46,278 nt of DNA from a virus. Position 1 is the stretch's first letter. Each line of letters opens with the position of its first letter. This document shows, one piece after another, positions 8,913 through 16,233 of this stretch. A model generated the notes under the pieces. The model was not told where the DNA came from, did not search any database, and saw only the letters and a list, made by a program, of their open reading frames with translations. The stretch covers positions 1 to 46,278 of the IMG/VR virus record IMGVR_UViG_3300047564_000767. One strand, 5' to 3'. The position numbers were made by a program, and so were the translations under genes.

Positions 8913-9293
8913 TCACATCTTGAATGCTTCTTTCAACTGCGCTGTCGCAGCCTCTACAAGCTTAGGATGACGATACTCATAGATGTCAGGAATCTTCAAC
9001 ACGTGATGTTCCATGTTGTCGAGCAATTCCTTGTGGTCGTAGCAGGCTACTTGGTAGTTACCATCGTCAACAAAGACAACAGCATCAGCCCATTGAAGCT
9101 GCACCTCATCCAACACAATCAAAGCGTATTCACTTGATGTTCCTACAGCACGAGTGTTGAAGTTGAACGGCTCGTTAGACAAGATCCAAGCCAGCGTAGG
9201 ACTACGCAACAACCCAGCTGAACAGACACACAACACTTTCTTGTTGCTGCCTTGATGCGGGTTACGCATGTTATGCAGACGATTGAATGTCAT
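8913..9293 (-). CDS. Low-molecular-weight protein tyrosine phosphatase-like protein
   Basis: A 126-aa protein. A beta strand (KKVLCV) runs into CSAGLLRS, a CX5R phosphate-binding loop with Cys and Arg both present, followed by PTLAWIL. This matches the phosphatase-fold family of small predicted tyrosine phosphatases encoded by phages and bacteria. A general-acid Asp may lie in the late IPDIYEYR segment. Start ATGA overlaps the upstream gene's stop. The substrate is unknown; it could target host phosphoproteins or nucleotides. Confidence 0.7.
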   Translation of the reverse strand: MTFNRLHNMRNPHQGSNKKVLCVCSAGLLRSPTLAWILSNEPFNFNTRAVGTSSEYALIVLDEVQLQWADAVVFVDDGNYQVACYDHKELLDNMEHHVLKIPDIYEYRHPKLVEAATAQLKEAFKM

Positions 9294-9481
9294 TTGGAAA
9301 TCCTTGCGAGGTTGTCGAAGTAGGCCATGTCAAATCCACGTTGCCATTCCTTACCAGCTACCGATTCAGGATCGTATTGGTTGTTGAGCCATCCACGACT
9401 GAATGCGTAGTAGCCTTGACCAACTTGAATCTTCAATGGTGCTGGACGTTCAGGGCGCTGTTGTTGCATAGTTGTCTCCAT
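9290..9481 (-). CDS. Small RMF/CrpP-like protein, tentative
   Basis: A 63-aa protein. The core GYYAFSRGWLNNQYDPES, then GKEWQRGFDMAYF, has the G-x(3-4)-G ... YDP ... WxxGFxxA layout of ribosome-modulation-factor/CrpP-like small proteins. That resemblance is by eye and weak. It overlaps the upstream gene by about 30 nt (a second ATG at 9469 is possible) and is coupled by ATGA to the phosphatase-like gene. Confidence 0.6.
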   Translation of the reverse strand: METTMQQQRPERPAPLKIQVGQGYYAFSRGWLNNQYDPESVAGKEWQRGFDMAYFDNLARISK

Positions 9482-9749
9482 AGAGTTCGTTGCTGAGCAG
9501 ATAACCTTCTAGTTCCCACATCTTGTTGATGGCATCTTCGTAAGCATACTTCTCACCAAGGGCTTGATTGTACTTAGCAGGGTCTACACAAGCGCTCTTA
9601 CCGAGGATGAGGAAGCCACAATGCAGATGTAGAAAACACAACGTTGTTGTCGTATCAGCAACACGATGGTATTCCACCTTCTTTGTCTTTGCCTGCATGT
9701 CTGTGGTGGTGACAGACGTGCGCTTCACAGGTTCATTCGGCTGATTCAT
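9450..9749 (-). CDS. N4 gp49 / Sf6 gp66 family protein
   Basis: A 99-aa protein starting MNQPNEPVKR. The longer open frame upstream is low complexity and overlaps another gene. The C-terminal part has FLHLHCGFLILGKSACVDPA, then a region ending AINKMWELEGYLL. This is the pattern of the phage N4 gp49/Sf6 gp66 family (GF..xGxSACVDP ... A...W.LEGY.L), which I recognise with fair confidence. The family's function is unknown; it is a common early-region protein. It overlaps both neighbours. Confidence 0.75.
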   Translation of the reverse strand: MNQPNEPVKRTSVTTTDMQAKTKKVEYHRVADTTTTLCFLHLHCGFLILGKSACVDPAKYNQALGEKYAYEDAINKMWELEGYLLSNELYGDNYATTAP

Positions 9750-9915
9750 CTTTGTAAGCCTCATCAACTTTCTTGACGATGTACTGGTGAGCCAACACAG
9801 CAGCGATGTGTGCGTTGCTTTCCTTGTTAGGTGTCTCAGGTTCAAATGTAATCTGAATAGAGAGGCTACCATCGTTGTCGTCAGTGAAGACAATAGTTGC
9901 TTTATTGGTTGACAT
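9733..9915 (-). CDS. Small acidic protein, unknown
   Basis: A 60-aa acidic protein (ATIVFTDDNDGSLSIQITFE beginning, EAYKDESAE end). The ATG at 9915 is preferred over 9921 because AAAGGA lies about 8 nt before it. It overlaps the downstream gp49-like gene by 17 nt and the upstream nuclease's last codons. The pattern suggests a beta strand pair followed by a helix (HIAAVLAHQYIVKKVDEAY). No known family is recognised. Confidence 0.65.
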   Translation of the reverse strand: MSTNKATIVFTDDNDGSLSIQITFEPETPNKESNAHIAAVLAHQYIVKKVDEAYKDESAE

Positions 9916-10390
9916 ATTCATGTCCTTTCAGTTGGTTGATTTTGAGATTGTAGCAATCAGACTTTACAGTGTAGCCGTTGCTGGAATCAATTGTACCCTT
10001 TTTCATGAACACGCTGTCAAGCATATACTGTTGTTTTTCGTACACACCTAAGAACCAACCTACAGAGAGGTCATTCTTAACTCGCACGAAAGCATAGTAG
10101 TCACACTCTTGAGTTGTATTCAATCCAGCAATAGAGCACTCATAGGTGTCTAATGGTTTGACAGAGGTCTGTTTAGTCTTCACATCCACTGTCTTACCGT
10201 TGCACAGGATGAGGTCGTAGTCGTAGGTGTTTGCTAACACACCACCCATGACTTCTTTAGCGATAGCCTCACCAATGAAACCAGCAATGTTGCCAGCCCC
10301 GTTGGTAATGCTATTGCGTAGTCTACCCATCTCTGCAGCTTTGTCTCTAGCAGTGACGAGCATTTCGCCAGTAACAACAACTTCAATCAC
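9902..10390 (-). CDS. PD-(D/E)XK-type nuclease
   Basis: A 162-aa protein. GFIGEAIAKEVMGG supplies a helix with Glu, then YDYDLILCNGKTVDVKTKQT gives the motif D-x(10)-DVKTK. Together E...D...(D)xK is the PD-(D/E)XK nuclease core, with the Lys in DVKTK. The tail (YAFVRVKNDLSVGWFLGVY) continues the restriction-like fold. In a replication/recombination operon it could process branched DNA, degrade host DNA or act in repair. It is coupled by ATGA to the membrane protein upstream. Confidence 0.7.
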   Translation of the reverse strand: MIEVVVTGEMLVTARDKAAEMGRLRNSITNGAGNIAGFIGEAIAKEVMGGVLANTYDYDLILCNGKTVDVKTKQTSVKPLDTYECSIAGLNTTQECDYYAFVRVKNDLSVGWFLGVYEKQQYMLDSVFMKKGTIDSSNGYTVKSDCYNLKINQLKGHEYVNQ

Positions 10391-10569
10391 TTCTTACCAC
10401 CAATCAAGTTCATATCACCGATGTAGATTTTGATGAATGGCAGCAGGATGATGATGCCGATGAAGGCAAACAAACCATTTTCAATCTCGTCAGTATCAGC
10501 GATGTGGCAGATGTCTTGGTTGAATTCAATGTCAAGGCCAATGCCTTGTCGCAGTTCGATGATGAACAT
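10387..10569 (-). CDS. Small single-span membrane protein
   Basis: A 60-aa protein with one strong hydrophobic segment, LFAFIGIIILLPFIKIYIG, at about residues 33-51 after an acidic N-terminus. A good RBS (AAAGGAAAAC) precedes ATG 10569. Function unknown. A holin or superinfection role is possible but unsupported. Confidence 0.65.
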   Translation of the reverse strand: MFIIELRQGIGLDIEFNQDICHIADTDEIENGLFAFIGIIILLPFIKIYIGDMNLIGGKK

Positions 10570-10583
10570 GTTTTCCTTTGGTT

Positions 10584-10766
10584 TTACAGACTAGCACCAA
10601 TCTCTACAAACTCAAACGAGAGTTGCCAGAGATGTGTGTAGCTGGATTGCTCACGAAGCCAAGACAGAAACTTATCTTGAGCGTCAGAGATTGTGCAAGC
10701 TTCAACGTGCAGAACACCTTTGAAGACGTTGTTCTGGCTGCTATAGCTGACAGTGAAGTGTCTCAC
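10584..10766 (-). CDS. Small protein, unknown (GTG start)
   Basis: A 60-aa protein translated from a GTG that overlaps the NrdB TGA (GTGA), so it is probably translationally coupled to nrdB. The sequence (HFTVSYSSQNNVFKGVLHVEACTISDA...) predicts a small alpha/beta protein. No family recognised. Confidence 0.6.
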   Translation of the reverse strand: MRHFTVSYSSQNNVFKGVLHVEACTISDAQDKFLSWLREQSSYTHLWQLSFEFVEIGASL

Positions 10767-11716
10767 GCTGCCTTACCCCACACGTCATCCCATGTACCAG
10801 TCTGAGCACCCTTGCTGTAGTCTGTAACCTTCTGTTCAAAGAAGTTGGTGTGTGATGTACCGAGCATGCCATCAACCCACGGCAGGGGATTCTTCTTAAT
10901 CTTGTAGATTCCTTTCATACCCATAGCGATGAGTCGACGATCTGCAATGTAGCGGATGTACTCTTTCACTTCTTCTTTGGTAAGCTTCTCAACTTCCACC
11001 ATACCAAAAGCAAGATCAATGAACTGGTCCTCAAGATCCACCATCTCTTTAGCAATCTCTTTGATCTGTTCAGGCGTTGTTTCATCTTGGTGATGTTTAA
11101 CATATTCACGATAGACCTTTATCATTCCTTCAGCATGCATAGTCTCATCAAGGATGGACCAGCTAATGATTTGACCAAGTCCTTTCAGCTTACCGTTACG
11201 TGCGAAGTTGAGCAGCATAACGAAGCTGGAGAACAACTGCATACCTTCACCGAAGGCAGAGATGACAGCAATCTTCTCAGCCACTGGTGATGTGTTGAGT
11301 CGTTGCAGATAGTCATGCTTCTCAAGCATCTCAGCATATTGCAGGAACTCGTTGTAGGTTGACTCAGGCAACCCCAATGTTTCGATCAAGTGTGCATAGG
11401 CTGCAACGTGTAAAGCTTCACGGGCAGCAAACCCACTCATCATCATTCGCACTTCATGATTCTTAAATGTTGGAATGTAGTGATTGTGATAACCGCCACC
11501 AATGTCCAAATCACCTTGCACAAAGAAGCGAAGAATCTTTGTCAGAAATTCTTGTTCTTCTTTGTTGAGTTTTTTATAGTCCTTAACGTCTTCCGACATT
11601 GGCACTTCGGTATGTAACCAATGTGATTGTTCATGCTGTAACCACGCATCGTATGCCCACGGATAAGTGAAAGGACGAAACGATGTTGTTTCAATATCCA
11701 TCTTATAGTTCTTCAT
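10763..11716 (-). CDS. nrdB: Ribonucleotide reductase class I, small (beta) subunit
   Basis: A 317-aa protein that generates the radical used by NrdA to reduce ribonucleotides. Carboxylate/His ligand motifs are seen: QGDLDIGGG, REALHVAAYAHL (E..H...Y, with the tyrosyl-radical position occupied by Tyr), FGEGMQLFSS and DETMHAEG (E..H). The protein is somewhat shorter than typical bacterial NrdB. The start is fixed by AAGGAAACACA just upstream of ATG 11716. An EndoVII-like nuclease gene separates it from nrdA. It supplies dNTP precursors together with ThyX and MazG. Confidence 0.93.
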   Translation of the reverse strand: MKNYKMDIETTSFRPFTYPWAYDAWLQHEQSHWLHTEVPMSEDVKDYKKLNKEEQEFLTKILRFFVQGDLDIGGGYHNHYIPTFKNHEVRMMMSGFAAREALHVAAYAHLIETLGLPESTYNEFLQYAEMLEKHDYLQRLNTSPVAEKIAVISAFGEGMQLFSSFVMLLNFARNGKLKGLGQIISWSILDETMHAEGMIKVYREYVKHHQDETTPEQIKEIAKEMVDLEDQFIDLAFGMVEVEKLTKEEVKEYIRYIADRRLIAMGMKGIYKIKKNPLPWVDGMLGTSHTNFFEQKVTDYSKGAQTGTWDDVWGKAA

Positions 11717-12125
11717 TGTGTTTCCTTAAATAATTGATCGATTGTGTTAATACATCTATATTGTCTTTTGCGTGTCCGATTACAAGGTTGCAGTGATGAC
11801 ACAACAACCCTCTAACCTTACCTGAAGAATGACAATGATCTACAAACAATAAACCTTTTGGTGATTCAGCACTGGGCTGATAACAAATGGCACAACTATT
11901 ATTCTGATCAGTCATCATGCGAAGATACGTTTCTGAATCAACACCGTATCTTCGCAATCTAGTACTCTCTCTAACCTTACTTGTGTTGGAATGATGATAC
12001 TTGTTTGCCTTCGCCCTGCTACAAACTTTACATTCAGTAGACAATCCATCCTTCTTTGCCTTGTTAGGATAGAAGTCAACTTCATCTTTTTCAGTAGCAC
12101 AGGCGTAGCATCGTTTCATGTTCAT
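11703..12125 (-). CDS. EndoVII-type HNH endonuclease between nrdA and nrdB
   Basis: The chosen start at 12125 forms an ATGA overlap with the nrdA stop, giving 140 aa. The N-terminus has a CYAC...CKVC zinc-ribbon-like pair. The C-terminal part has CAIC, LLFVDHCHSSGKVRGLLCHH and CN, then IGHAKDNIDVL. This is the signature of the recombination endonuclease VII family (two zinc-binding CxxC pairs and the catalytic DHCH). Insertion exactly between two essential metabolic genes, with both reading frames kept, is typical of free-standing phage homing endonucleases. A Holliday-junction resolvase role is the alternative. Confidence 0.85.
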   Translation of the reverse strand: MNMKRCYACATEKDEVDFYPNKAKKDGLSTECKVCSRAKANKYHHSNTSKVRESTRLRRYGVDSETYLRMMTDQNNSCAICYQPSAESPKGLLFVDHCHSSGKVRGLLCHHCNLVIGHAKDNIDVLTQSINYLRKHNEEL

Positions 12126-13900
12126 CCTTCGCAAGCCAAGCAGGTGTCACCATCTGCAATCTGTTTCAAATCAATTTCATCTTCGATGCGTTGACGTTTA
12201 ATCTGCGCACCAACCTTGTCTGCCTTCTTCACTTTCTCACTGCGGAGATAGTACAGACTCTTCAGCCCACTCTTCCAAGCAAGGAAGTGAACGCTGTGCA
12301 GATACTTCACAGACACGTTAGCAGGGAAGAACAAGTTCACACTCTGTCCCTGATCAATGTACTTCTGACGATCAGCAGCAAGCTCAATCAACCAACGCTG
12401 ATCAATCTCCATCGCTGTCTTGTACACTTCCTTCAGCTGTTCAGGCACGTCCAGATGCTGGATAGAACCATCGTTGGCAATGATGGATGCCCATGTATCG
12501 TCATCGTCTTTACCAAGCTGTGCAAGCTCTGCTTTGAGGAAACGATTCTTGTACACGAACGCACCCGACAATGTATCCTGACGGAATACATTAGCGCGAT
12601 AAGGCTCGATTGATGGGGACGTATTACCCATGATCAGGCTGCTAGAGGCGTTAGGTGCAATAGCAGTCCAGTGACTAAAGCGACGACGAATACCACTGAG
12701 ATGTGCATCAGGGCATTCGCCACGTGATGTAACCAAGATAGCATCACCAATCGTGCATTGGCTGTGGATGTGTTTAAAGATTTCATTGTTGTAGCTTTTA
12801 GCCATGACACCATCAATGGCAACACCTTTCTTTTGTAGGAAAGCATGGAAGCCTAGTGTGCCGATACCGATGCTACGCTCCATGAGAGCGCTGGCACGAG
12901 CACGAGCAATAGTGTCTGGTGCATTGTCAATAAAGTATTGAAGCACATTGTCCAACATCTCCATAACATCAAGGATGAATTGTTTGTCCTTCTTCCATTC
13001 GTCATAGTATTCCAAGTTCAATGAAGACAAGCAGCATACAGCTGTACGTTTCTCGCTTGTAGGCAAGAAGATTTCGGTGCAGAGATTGCTACCGTTGATG
13101 GTCAAGCCTTTGTCTTGCAACCAAGATGGTAAAGCTTTGTTGGCTGTGTCAATGAAGATGAGATAGGGTTCACCTGTCTGCATGCGCAGGTCCAAGATCT
13201 TCTGCCACAGATACTTAGCCGACACAGTCTCTACCACTTCACCGTTGGCAGGGTTGACTAAGTTGAAGCTGTCGTCTGCGTTGTCGTCTTTCATGCAGCG
13301 TTCGATGATGTTCATGAACTCGTCAGACATGTTGATGCCGTGATGCATGTTCAAGGTGCGAACGTTCTGGTCACCAGTGGGCTTACGCATCTCCAGAAAC
13401 TGGATGATGTCAGGGTGATTGATGTTGAGATAGGCAGCATAGCTACCACGGCGTGTGCGTCCTTGACGGTAGGCCAATGAACTAGCGTCATAGATTTTCA
13501 AGTGTGGCATAACACCTGTCGACTTGTCGTCACTGTTGCGGATACCAACGTGAACACCGACACCACCACCCATCATCGAGAGCCAGTTAGTCTCTGAAAG
13601 ATTATCGACCAAACCTTTTGCGTTATCATCCATATAATTAAGAAAACAGCTAATAGGCTGCCCGCGCTTAGAACGACCAAAAGATAAGATAGGAGTAGAA
13701 TAGCTGAGCCAATGCTTACTAGAGTAGTCATACAGTCTTTGAGCATGTTCTTCATTGCTTGCAAACGCTGCAGATACGAACGCGAATCGTTCTTGTGGGC
13801 TTGTCTCATCATCTTTCATGTAGCTTTCTTTAAGACGCTGCAGTCCGAGTTCGTCGAACAATGCGTCACGGGATAGGTCAATGTCAACCTTGAATGTCAT
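12122..13900 (-). CDS. nrdA: Ribonucleotide reductase class I, large (alpha) subunit
   Basis: A 592-aa protein, short because there is no ATP-cone allosteric domain at the N-terminus. All catalytic elements are visible. QPISCFLN carries the first redox Cys near residue 84. NLCTEIF carries Asn, radical Cys and Glu near residue 272. AVCCLSSLNL carries the second redox Cys, GNTSPSIEPYRANVF is present, LKSLYYLRSEK carries the paired radical-transfer Tyr, and CLACEG forms the C-terminal thioredoxin/glutaredoxin-facing CxxC. A hairpin terminator lies just upstream (13922-13948), so nrdA may have its own promoter. Loss of the ATP cone implies activity not shut off by dATP. Confidence 0.95.
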   Translation of the reverse strand: MTFKVDIDLSRDALFDELGLQRLKESYMKDDETSPQERFAFVSAAFASNEEHAQRLYDYSSKHWLSYSTPILSFGRSKRGQPISCFLNYMDDNAKGLVDNLSETNWLSMMGGGVGVHVGIRNSDDKSTGVMPHLKIYDASSLAYRQGRTRRGSYAAYLNINHPDIIQFLEMRKPTGDQNVRTLNMHHGINMSDEFMNIIERCMKDDNADDSFNLVNPANGEVVETVSAKYLWQKILDLRMQTGEPYLIFIDTANKALPSWLQDKGLTINGSNLCTEIFLPTSEKRTAVCCLSSLNLEYYDEWKKDKQFILDVMEMLDNVLQYFIDNAPDTIARARASALMERSIGIGTLGFHAFLQKKGVAIDGVMAKSYNNEIFKHIHSQCTIGDAILVTSRGECPDAHLSGIRRRFSHWTAIAPNASSSLIMGNTSPSIEPYRANVFRQDTLSGAFVYKNRFLKAELAQLGKDDDDTWASIIANDGSIQHLDVPEQLKEVYKTAMEIDQRWLIELAADRQKYIDQGQSVNLFFPANVSVKYLHSVHFLAWKSGLKSLYYLRSEKVKKADKVGAQIKRQRIEDEIDLKQIADGDTCLACEG

Positions 13901-13921
13901 GGGGTAATACTTTCTGATTAG

Positions 13922-13948
13922 AGGAAAAGAAAGCAGCCGAAGCTGCTT
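13922..13948 (-). terminator. Intrinsic terminator with UUCG tetraloop
   Basis: On the minus strand AAGCAGC, loop TTCG and GCTGCTT are followed by TCTTTTCC. C(UUCG)G is an exceptionally stable tetraloop. It lies between the MazG gene and nrdA and would end or attenuate the upstream transcript. Confidence 0.75.
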
Positions 13949-13975
13949 GTGAGGGAGGGGTAGGAGTTATACCAT

Positions 13976-14290
13976 CTATCGAGTATCACCGCTGCCCTGA
14001 ATGACATCACGCTGTTGCCTTGATGACAGCTTCTCAAGGTTGTGCTCAGCCACTTGTGACAACATCCAACCGTGGTCTTTAGCAACTGCAGCAACCTGCC
14101 ACAATACATCACCAAGTTCTTTCTTGATGTGCATGTTGTATTCCTCAACATCGCCCCCATCTCGGCGGTGCTTTGCAGCCTTACCTGCCACTTCACCAGC
14201 CTCGGCAAAGAGATTGAGCAGAGCATACTCACGGTCTGCTGTAGGCAAACGGAAGGTCATTGCTGACCGCTGGTATTGATCGAGGTTCAT
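13976..14290 (-). CDS. mazG: MazG-like nucleoside triphosphate pyrophosphohydrolase
   Basis: A 104-aa protein. The start at 14290 is set by GGAAGGAAA upstream and a TAATG overlap with the preceding small gene. NLFAEAGEVAGKAAKH, then KKELGDVLWQVAAVA, gives the MazG metal-binding pattern ExxE...ExxD. Family members hydrolyse (d)NTPs to NMP and pyrophosphate, and phages often carry a single-domain copy. It may clean or rebalance the nucleotide pool or alter host alarmone signalling. It sits with other nucleotide-metabolism genes. Confidence 0.85.
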   Translation of the reverse strand: MNLDQYQRSAMTFRLPTADREYALLNLFAEAGEVAGKAAKHRRDGGDVEEYNMHIKKELGDVLWQVAAVAKDHGWMLSQVAEHNLEKLSSRQQRDVIQGSGDTR

Positions 14291-14448
14291 TACAGTTTCC
14301 TTCCAAAAGCAGCTACGCCTGCGATAAGCAACACCACCACAGATGCGTGGATCAATGTAGGCATAACAACAAACCACCAACTCCAGTCAATGAAGCCTGT
14401 AAGCTTGAGCGCTATAAACAATAGTGTCAGTAAAGATAAAAACATCAT
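14290..14448 (-). CDS. Small two-span membrane protein
   Basis: A 52-aa protein starting MMFLSLLTLLFIALKL and ending FGRKL. There are two hydrophobic segments (about 3-16 and 26-48) separated by TGFIDWSWW. The start ATGATG overlaps the upstream TGA and follows GAGGGAGAAGA; the stop TAATG overlaps mazG. Both junctions support it being a real coupled gene. Function unknown. Confidence 0.7.
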   Translation of the reverse strand: MMFLSLLTLLFIALKLTGFIDWSWWFVVMPTLIHASVVVLLIAGVAAFGRKL

Positions 14449-14615
14449 TCTTCTCCCTCTGTTGGTGTTGCAAGCTTGCCTGCTTCGATAGCATCGGTGA
14501 GGCAGGCGATAAGGGCATAACGAATCAGGAAGTCTTTAGCGTCTGCGTCTAGGTAGACGTTGCAGTCTGCAGATCCATCATCGTTTTCTTTGATGCTTTC
14601 AATTTCTATTTTCAT
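14445..14615 (-). CDS. Small acidic protein, unknown
   Basis: A 56-aa protein (MKIEIESIKENDDGSADCNV...), acidic with a helical middle (AKDFLIRYALIACLTDAIEAG). Its ATG overlaps the ligase stop (TGATG) and its TGA overlaps the next ATG, so it fits perfectly between two coupled genes. No family recognised. Confidence 0.65.
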   Translation of the reverse strand: MKIEIESIKENDDGSADCNVYLDADAKDFLIRYALIACLTDAIEAGKLATPTEGEE

Positions 14616-15505
14616 CAGAACAACTCCGGTTTAAGTTCTTTGATCTTCGCTGTCGTGTAGTGCGACAACACCTTGAAGTCAATCTTTGGATTCTTAAACT
14701 CCTTCACGAAGTTCCAAGTTTCCTCAGTGACTAAGTCGTAGTATACAGTGTGAATCAAACGAGGGATGTATTTGCTGGACCATCCTTCCATTTCATTCGT
14801 GATCTTTGCAACAACCTTGTCCACCAAAGCTTGCGTCACATACTTAGCAACGATCTTCTCTTCAACGATTTCACAGCCCACAACAGGCGCACCCATTGCA
14901 ATGTGATGCTTGGCTTTGAATTCGTTGGTGACAATCTTAGCCCAAGTCTGACGACCATACTTATTCTGGTAGTCGTAGTTCTTGATGACAACACCTTCAC
15001 CACTACCTTCACCGTCCTTCACCAAGTAGTGTGCCTTACTCAGACACTCAGTGAAGTGTTCGATGCTGCCGTTCTTGATGATGGCAATAGGGGCAATGAC
15101 GTTGATACCAGCAGCGATCAAGCCTTCTGAGTATTCGTCATAACTAAGTAGTCGTTCTTTGCTGCGATCAAACACATCGAACACATAGAACTTGCGCCAT
15201 GCATCGTCGTTGTAGGTCTTCAGCGTGTGCGGCACAAGCCATTCACCGTAGAGAACATGTTCGTTGTTCGCCATTATGTACGTTAGTACGGGTACATTGT
15301 CCATCATGGCGTTCATGAAACCAGCATTGTCGTTGTCCGGTGATAGCTCACGGTTGCGACTACCACAGCGCAGTGTGCCAGCCTCATACCAGACACTACC
15401 GTTAGTACCATCTAGCTTAGGGAACACGTAGCATGTCCCCACTTCAATGCCTTCCACTTCGGTGTTACCGTAGCGTTCAAGGTGTTGATATTTGATGAAG
15501 CTCAT
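14615..15505 (-). CDS. RNA ligase family protein (Rnl2-like nucleotidyltransferase)
   Basis: A 296-aa protein with all motifs of ATP-dependent covalent nucleotidyltransferases in order. They are FPKLDGTNGS (motif I, adenylated Lys near residue 31), RNRELS (Ia), LYGEWLVPHTLK (III), KFYVFDVFD (IIIa), EGVVIKNY (IV) and WAKIVTNEF (V). Spacing fits the T4 Rnl2 RNA-ligase group rather than DNA ligases. No DNA ligase or polynucleotide kinase is visible, so it may seal RNA nicks, repair cleaved tRNA, or substitute as a DNA ligase. Coupled by TGATG to the next gene and by ATGA to the HNH gene before it. Confidence 0.85.
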   Translation of the reverse strand: MSFIKYQHLERYGNTEVEGIEVGTCYVFPKLDGTNGSVWYEAGTLRCGSRNRELSPDNDNAGFMNAMMDNVPVLTYIMANNEHVLYGEWLVPHTLKTYNDDAWRKFYVFDVFDRSKERLLSYDEYSEGLIAAGINVIAPIAIIKNGSIEHFTECLSKAHYLVKDGEGSGEGVVIKNYDYQNKYGRQTWAKIVTNEFKAKHHIAMGAPVVGCEIVEEKIVAKYVTQALVDKVVAKITNEMEGWSSKYIPRLIHTVYYDLVTEETWNFVKEFKNPKIDFKVLSHYTTAKIKELKPELF

Positions 15506-15903
15506 TTCTTTTTCCTTTCAAGTTTCTCTTGATCAGTTTTGATTTTATGACAAGGCTTACACATCACCTGCAGATCTTCTATCTCACAGAACATACGGTT
15601 GATATAAATATCCCAGCTAACAAACCCCTTCTTAGGGTCTACAACGGGCTTGATATGATCGACCTGTACATCGGTAGCAACATAGAGTTTCTTGCAAGCA
15701 GCGCACGTGTAATGCATTGCCAGCTTACCAGTCTTTGCATTCACTTTCCTGCCAGCGAAAGCTTCCTTCAAAGCTTTGTATTTCGGAGGCCATCGTCGTG
15801 ATGCAGCACGTAGGGCAGAGGTCACGAAAGATTTGAATCGCGCCTCTGTCCATTCACCACCATTGCGTTTTTTATCTGTCACTTGGTACAGCTTCAAAGG
15901 CAA
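15502..15903 (-). CDS. HNH endonuclease
   Basis: A 133-aa protein. CAACKKLYV, then VQVDHIKPV and NRMFCEIEDLQVMCKPCHKI, form the HNH/beta-beta-alpha-metal core. Two CxxC pairs coordinate structural zinc and DHI holds the catalytic His. The N-terminus and C-terminus are Lys/Arg rich. It lies directly upstream of the RNA ligase with an ATGA overlap, so it could be a free-standing homing endonuclease. It is not next to the packaging genes, so an HK97-type packaging role is less likely. Confidence 0.85.
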   Translation of the reverse strand: MPLKLYQVTDKKRNGGEWTEARFKSFVTSALRAASRRWPPKYKALKEAFAGRKVNAKTGKLAMHYTCAACKKLYVATDVQVDHIKPVVDPKKGFVSWDIYINRMFCEIEDLQVMCKPCHKIKTDQEKLERKKK

Positions 15904-16063
15904 CGTTGGTCATGTCCAATACATCTCGTGGTTCAACTAAGATGTTCTGCACAATACCGCACACATCGTCAACGTCTAGCGCAACGAAGTAATAGGTGCT
16001 GTCTGGTGTATCTTCTACCGCTACAACAAAGCCGTTCTCAGCATCAGTGATTGTTAGTTTCAT
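15872..16063 (-). CDS. Small acidic protein, unknown
   Basis: A 63-aa acidic protein (MKLTITDAENGFVVAVED...) with alternating hydrophobics indicating a small beta sheet. ATGA-coupled to the gene upstream; overlaps the HNH start by 32 nt. No family recognised. Confidence 0.65.
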   Translation of the reverse strand: MKLTITDAENGFVVAVEDTPDSTYYFVALDVDDVCGIVQNILVEPRDVLDMTNVAFEAVPSDR

Positions 16064-16233
16064 TCTAGTCCTTCCACATCAACCTTGTTGAATGTTATCT
16101 CTGCATCAAGCCTACTCATGGCGTAGATGATGTGTTCCTTGACAGTGTCGATGAGGTAGTCTTCGTTAGCATACTCAGCACCCAAGTCATCAACATCAAT
16201 CTCAGCTTCAAAAGTCACTGTTACTTTTGTCAT
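16060..16233 (-). CDS. Small acidic protein, unknown
   Basis: A 57-aa protein beginning MTKVTVTFEAEIDVDDLG, with one strand followed by a helix (YLIDTVKEHIIYAMSRLDAE) and a strand. TAGGAG lies at a good distance before ATG 16233. The stop forms ATGA with the gene at 16063, and the start overlaps the upstream gene by 26 nt. Strong junction evidence, unknown function. Confidence 0.68.
   Translation of the reverse strand: MTKVTVTFEAEIDVDDLGAEYANEDYLIDTVKEHIIYAMSRLDAEITFNKVDVEGLE

Noticed and set aside
12191-12613. 140-codon plus-strand ORF opposite nrdA
   Set aside because: Antisense shadow of nrdA, which has all catalytic motifs.
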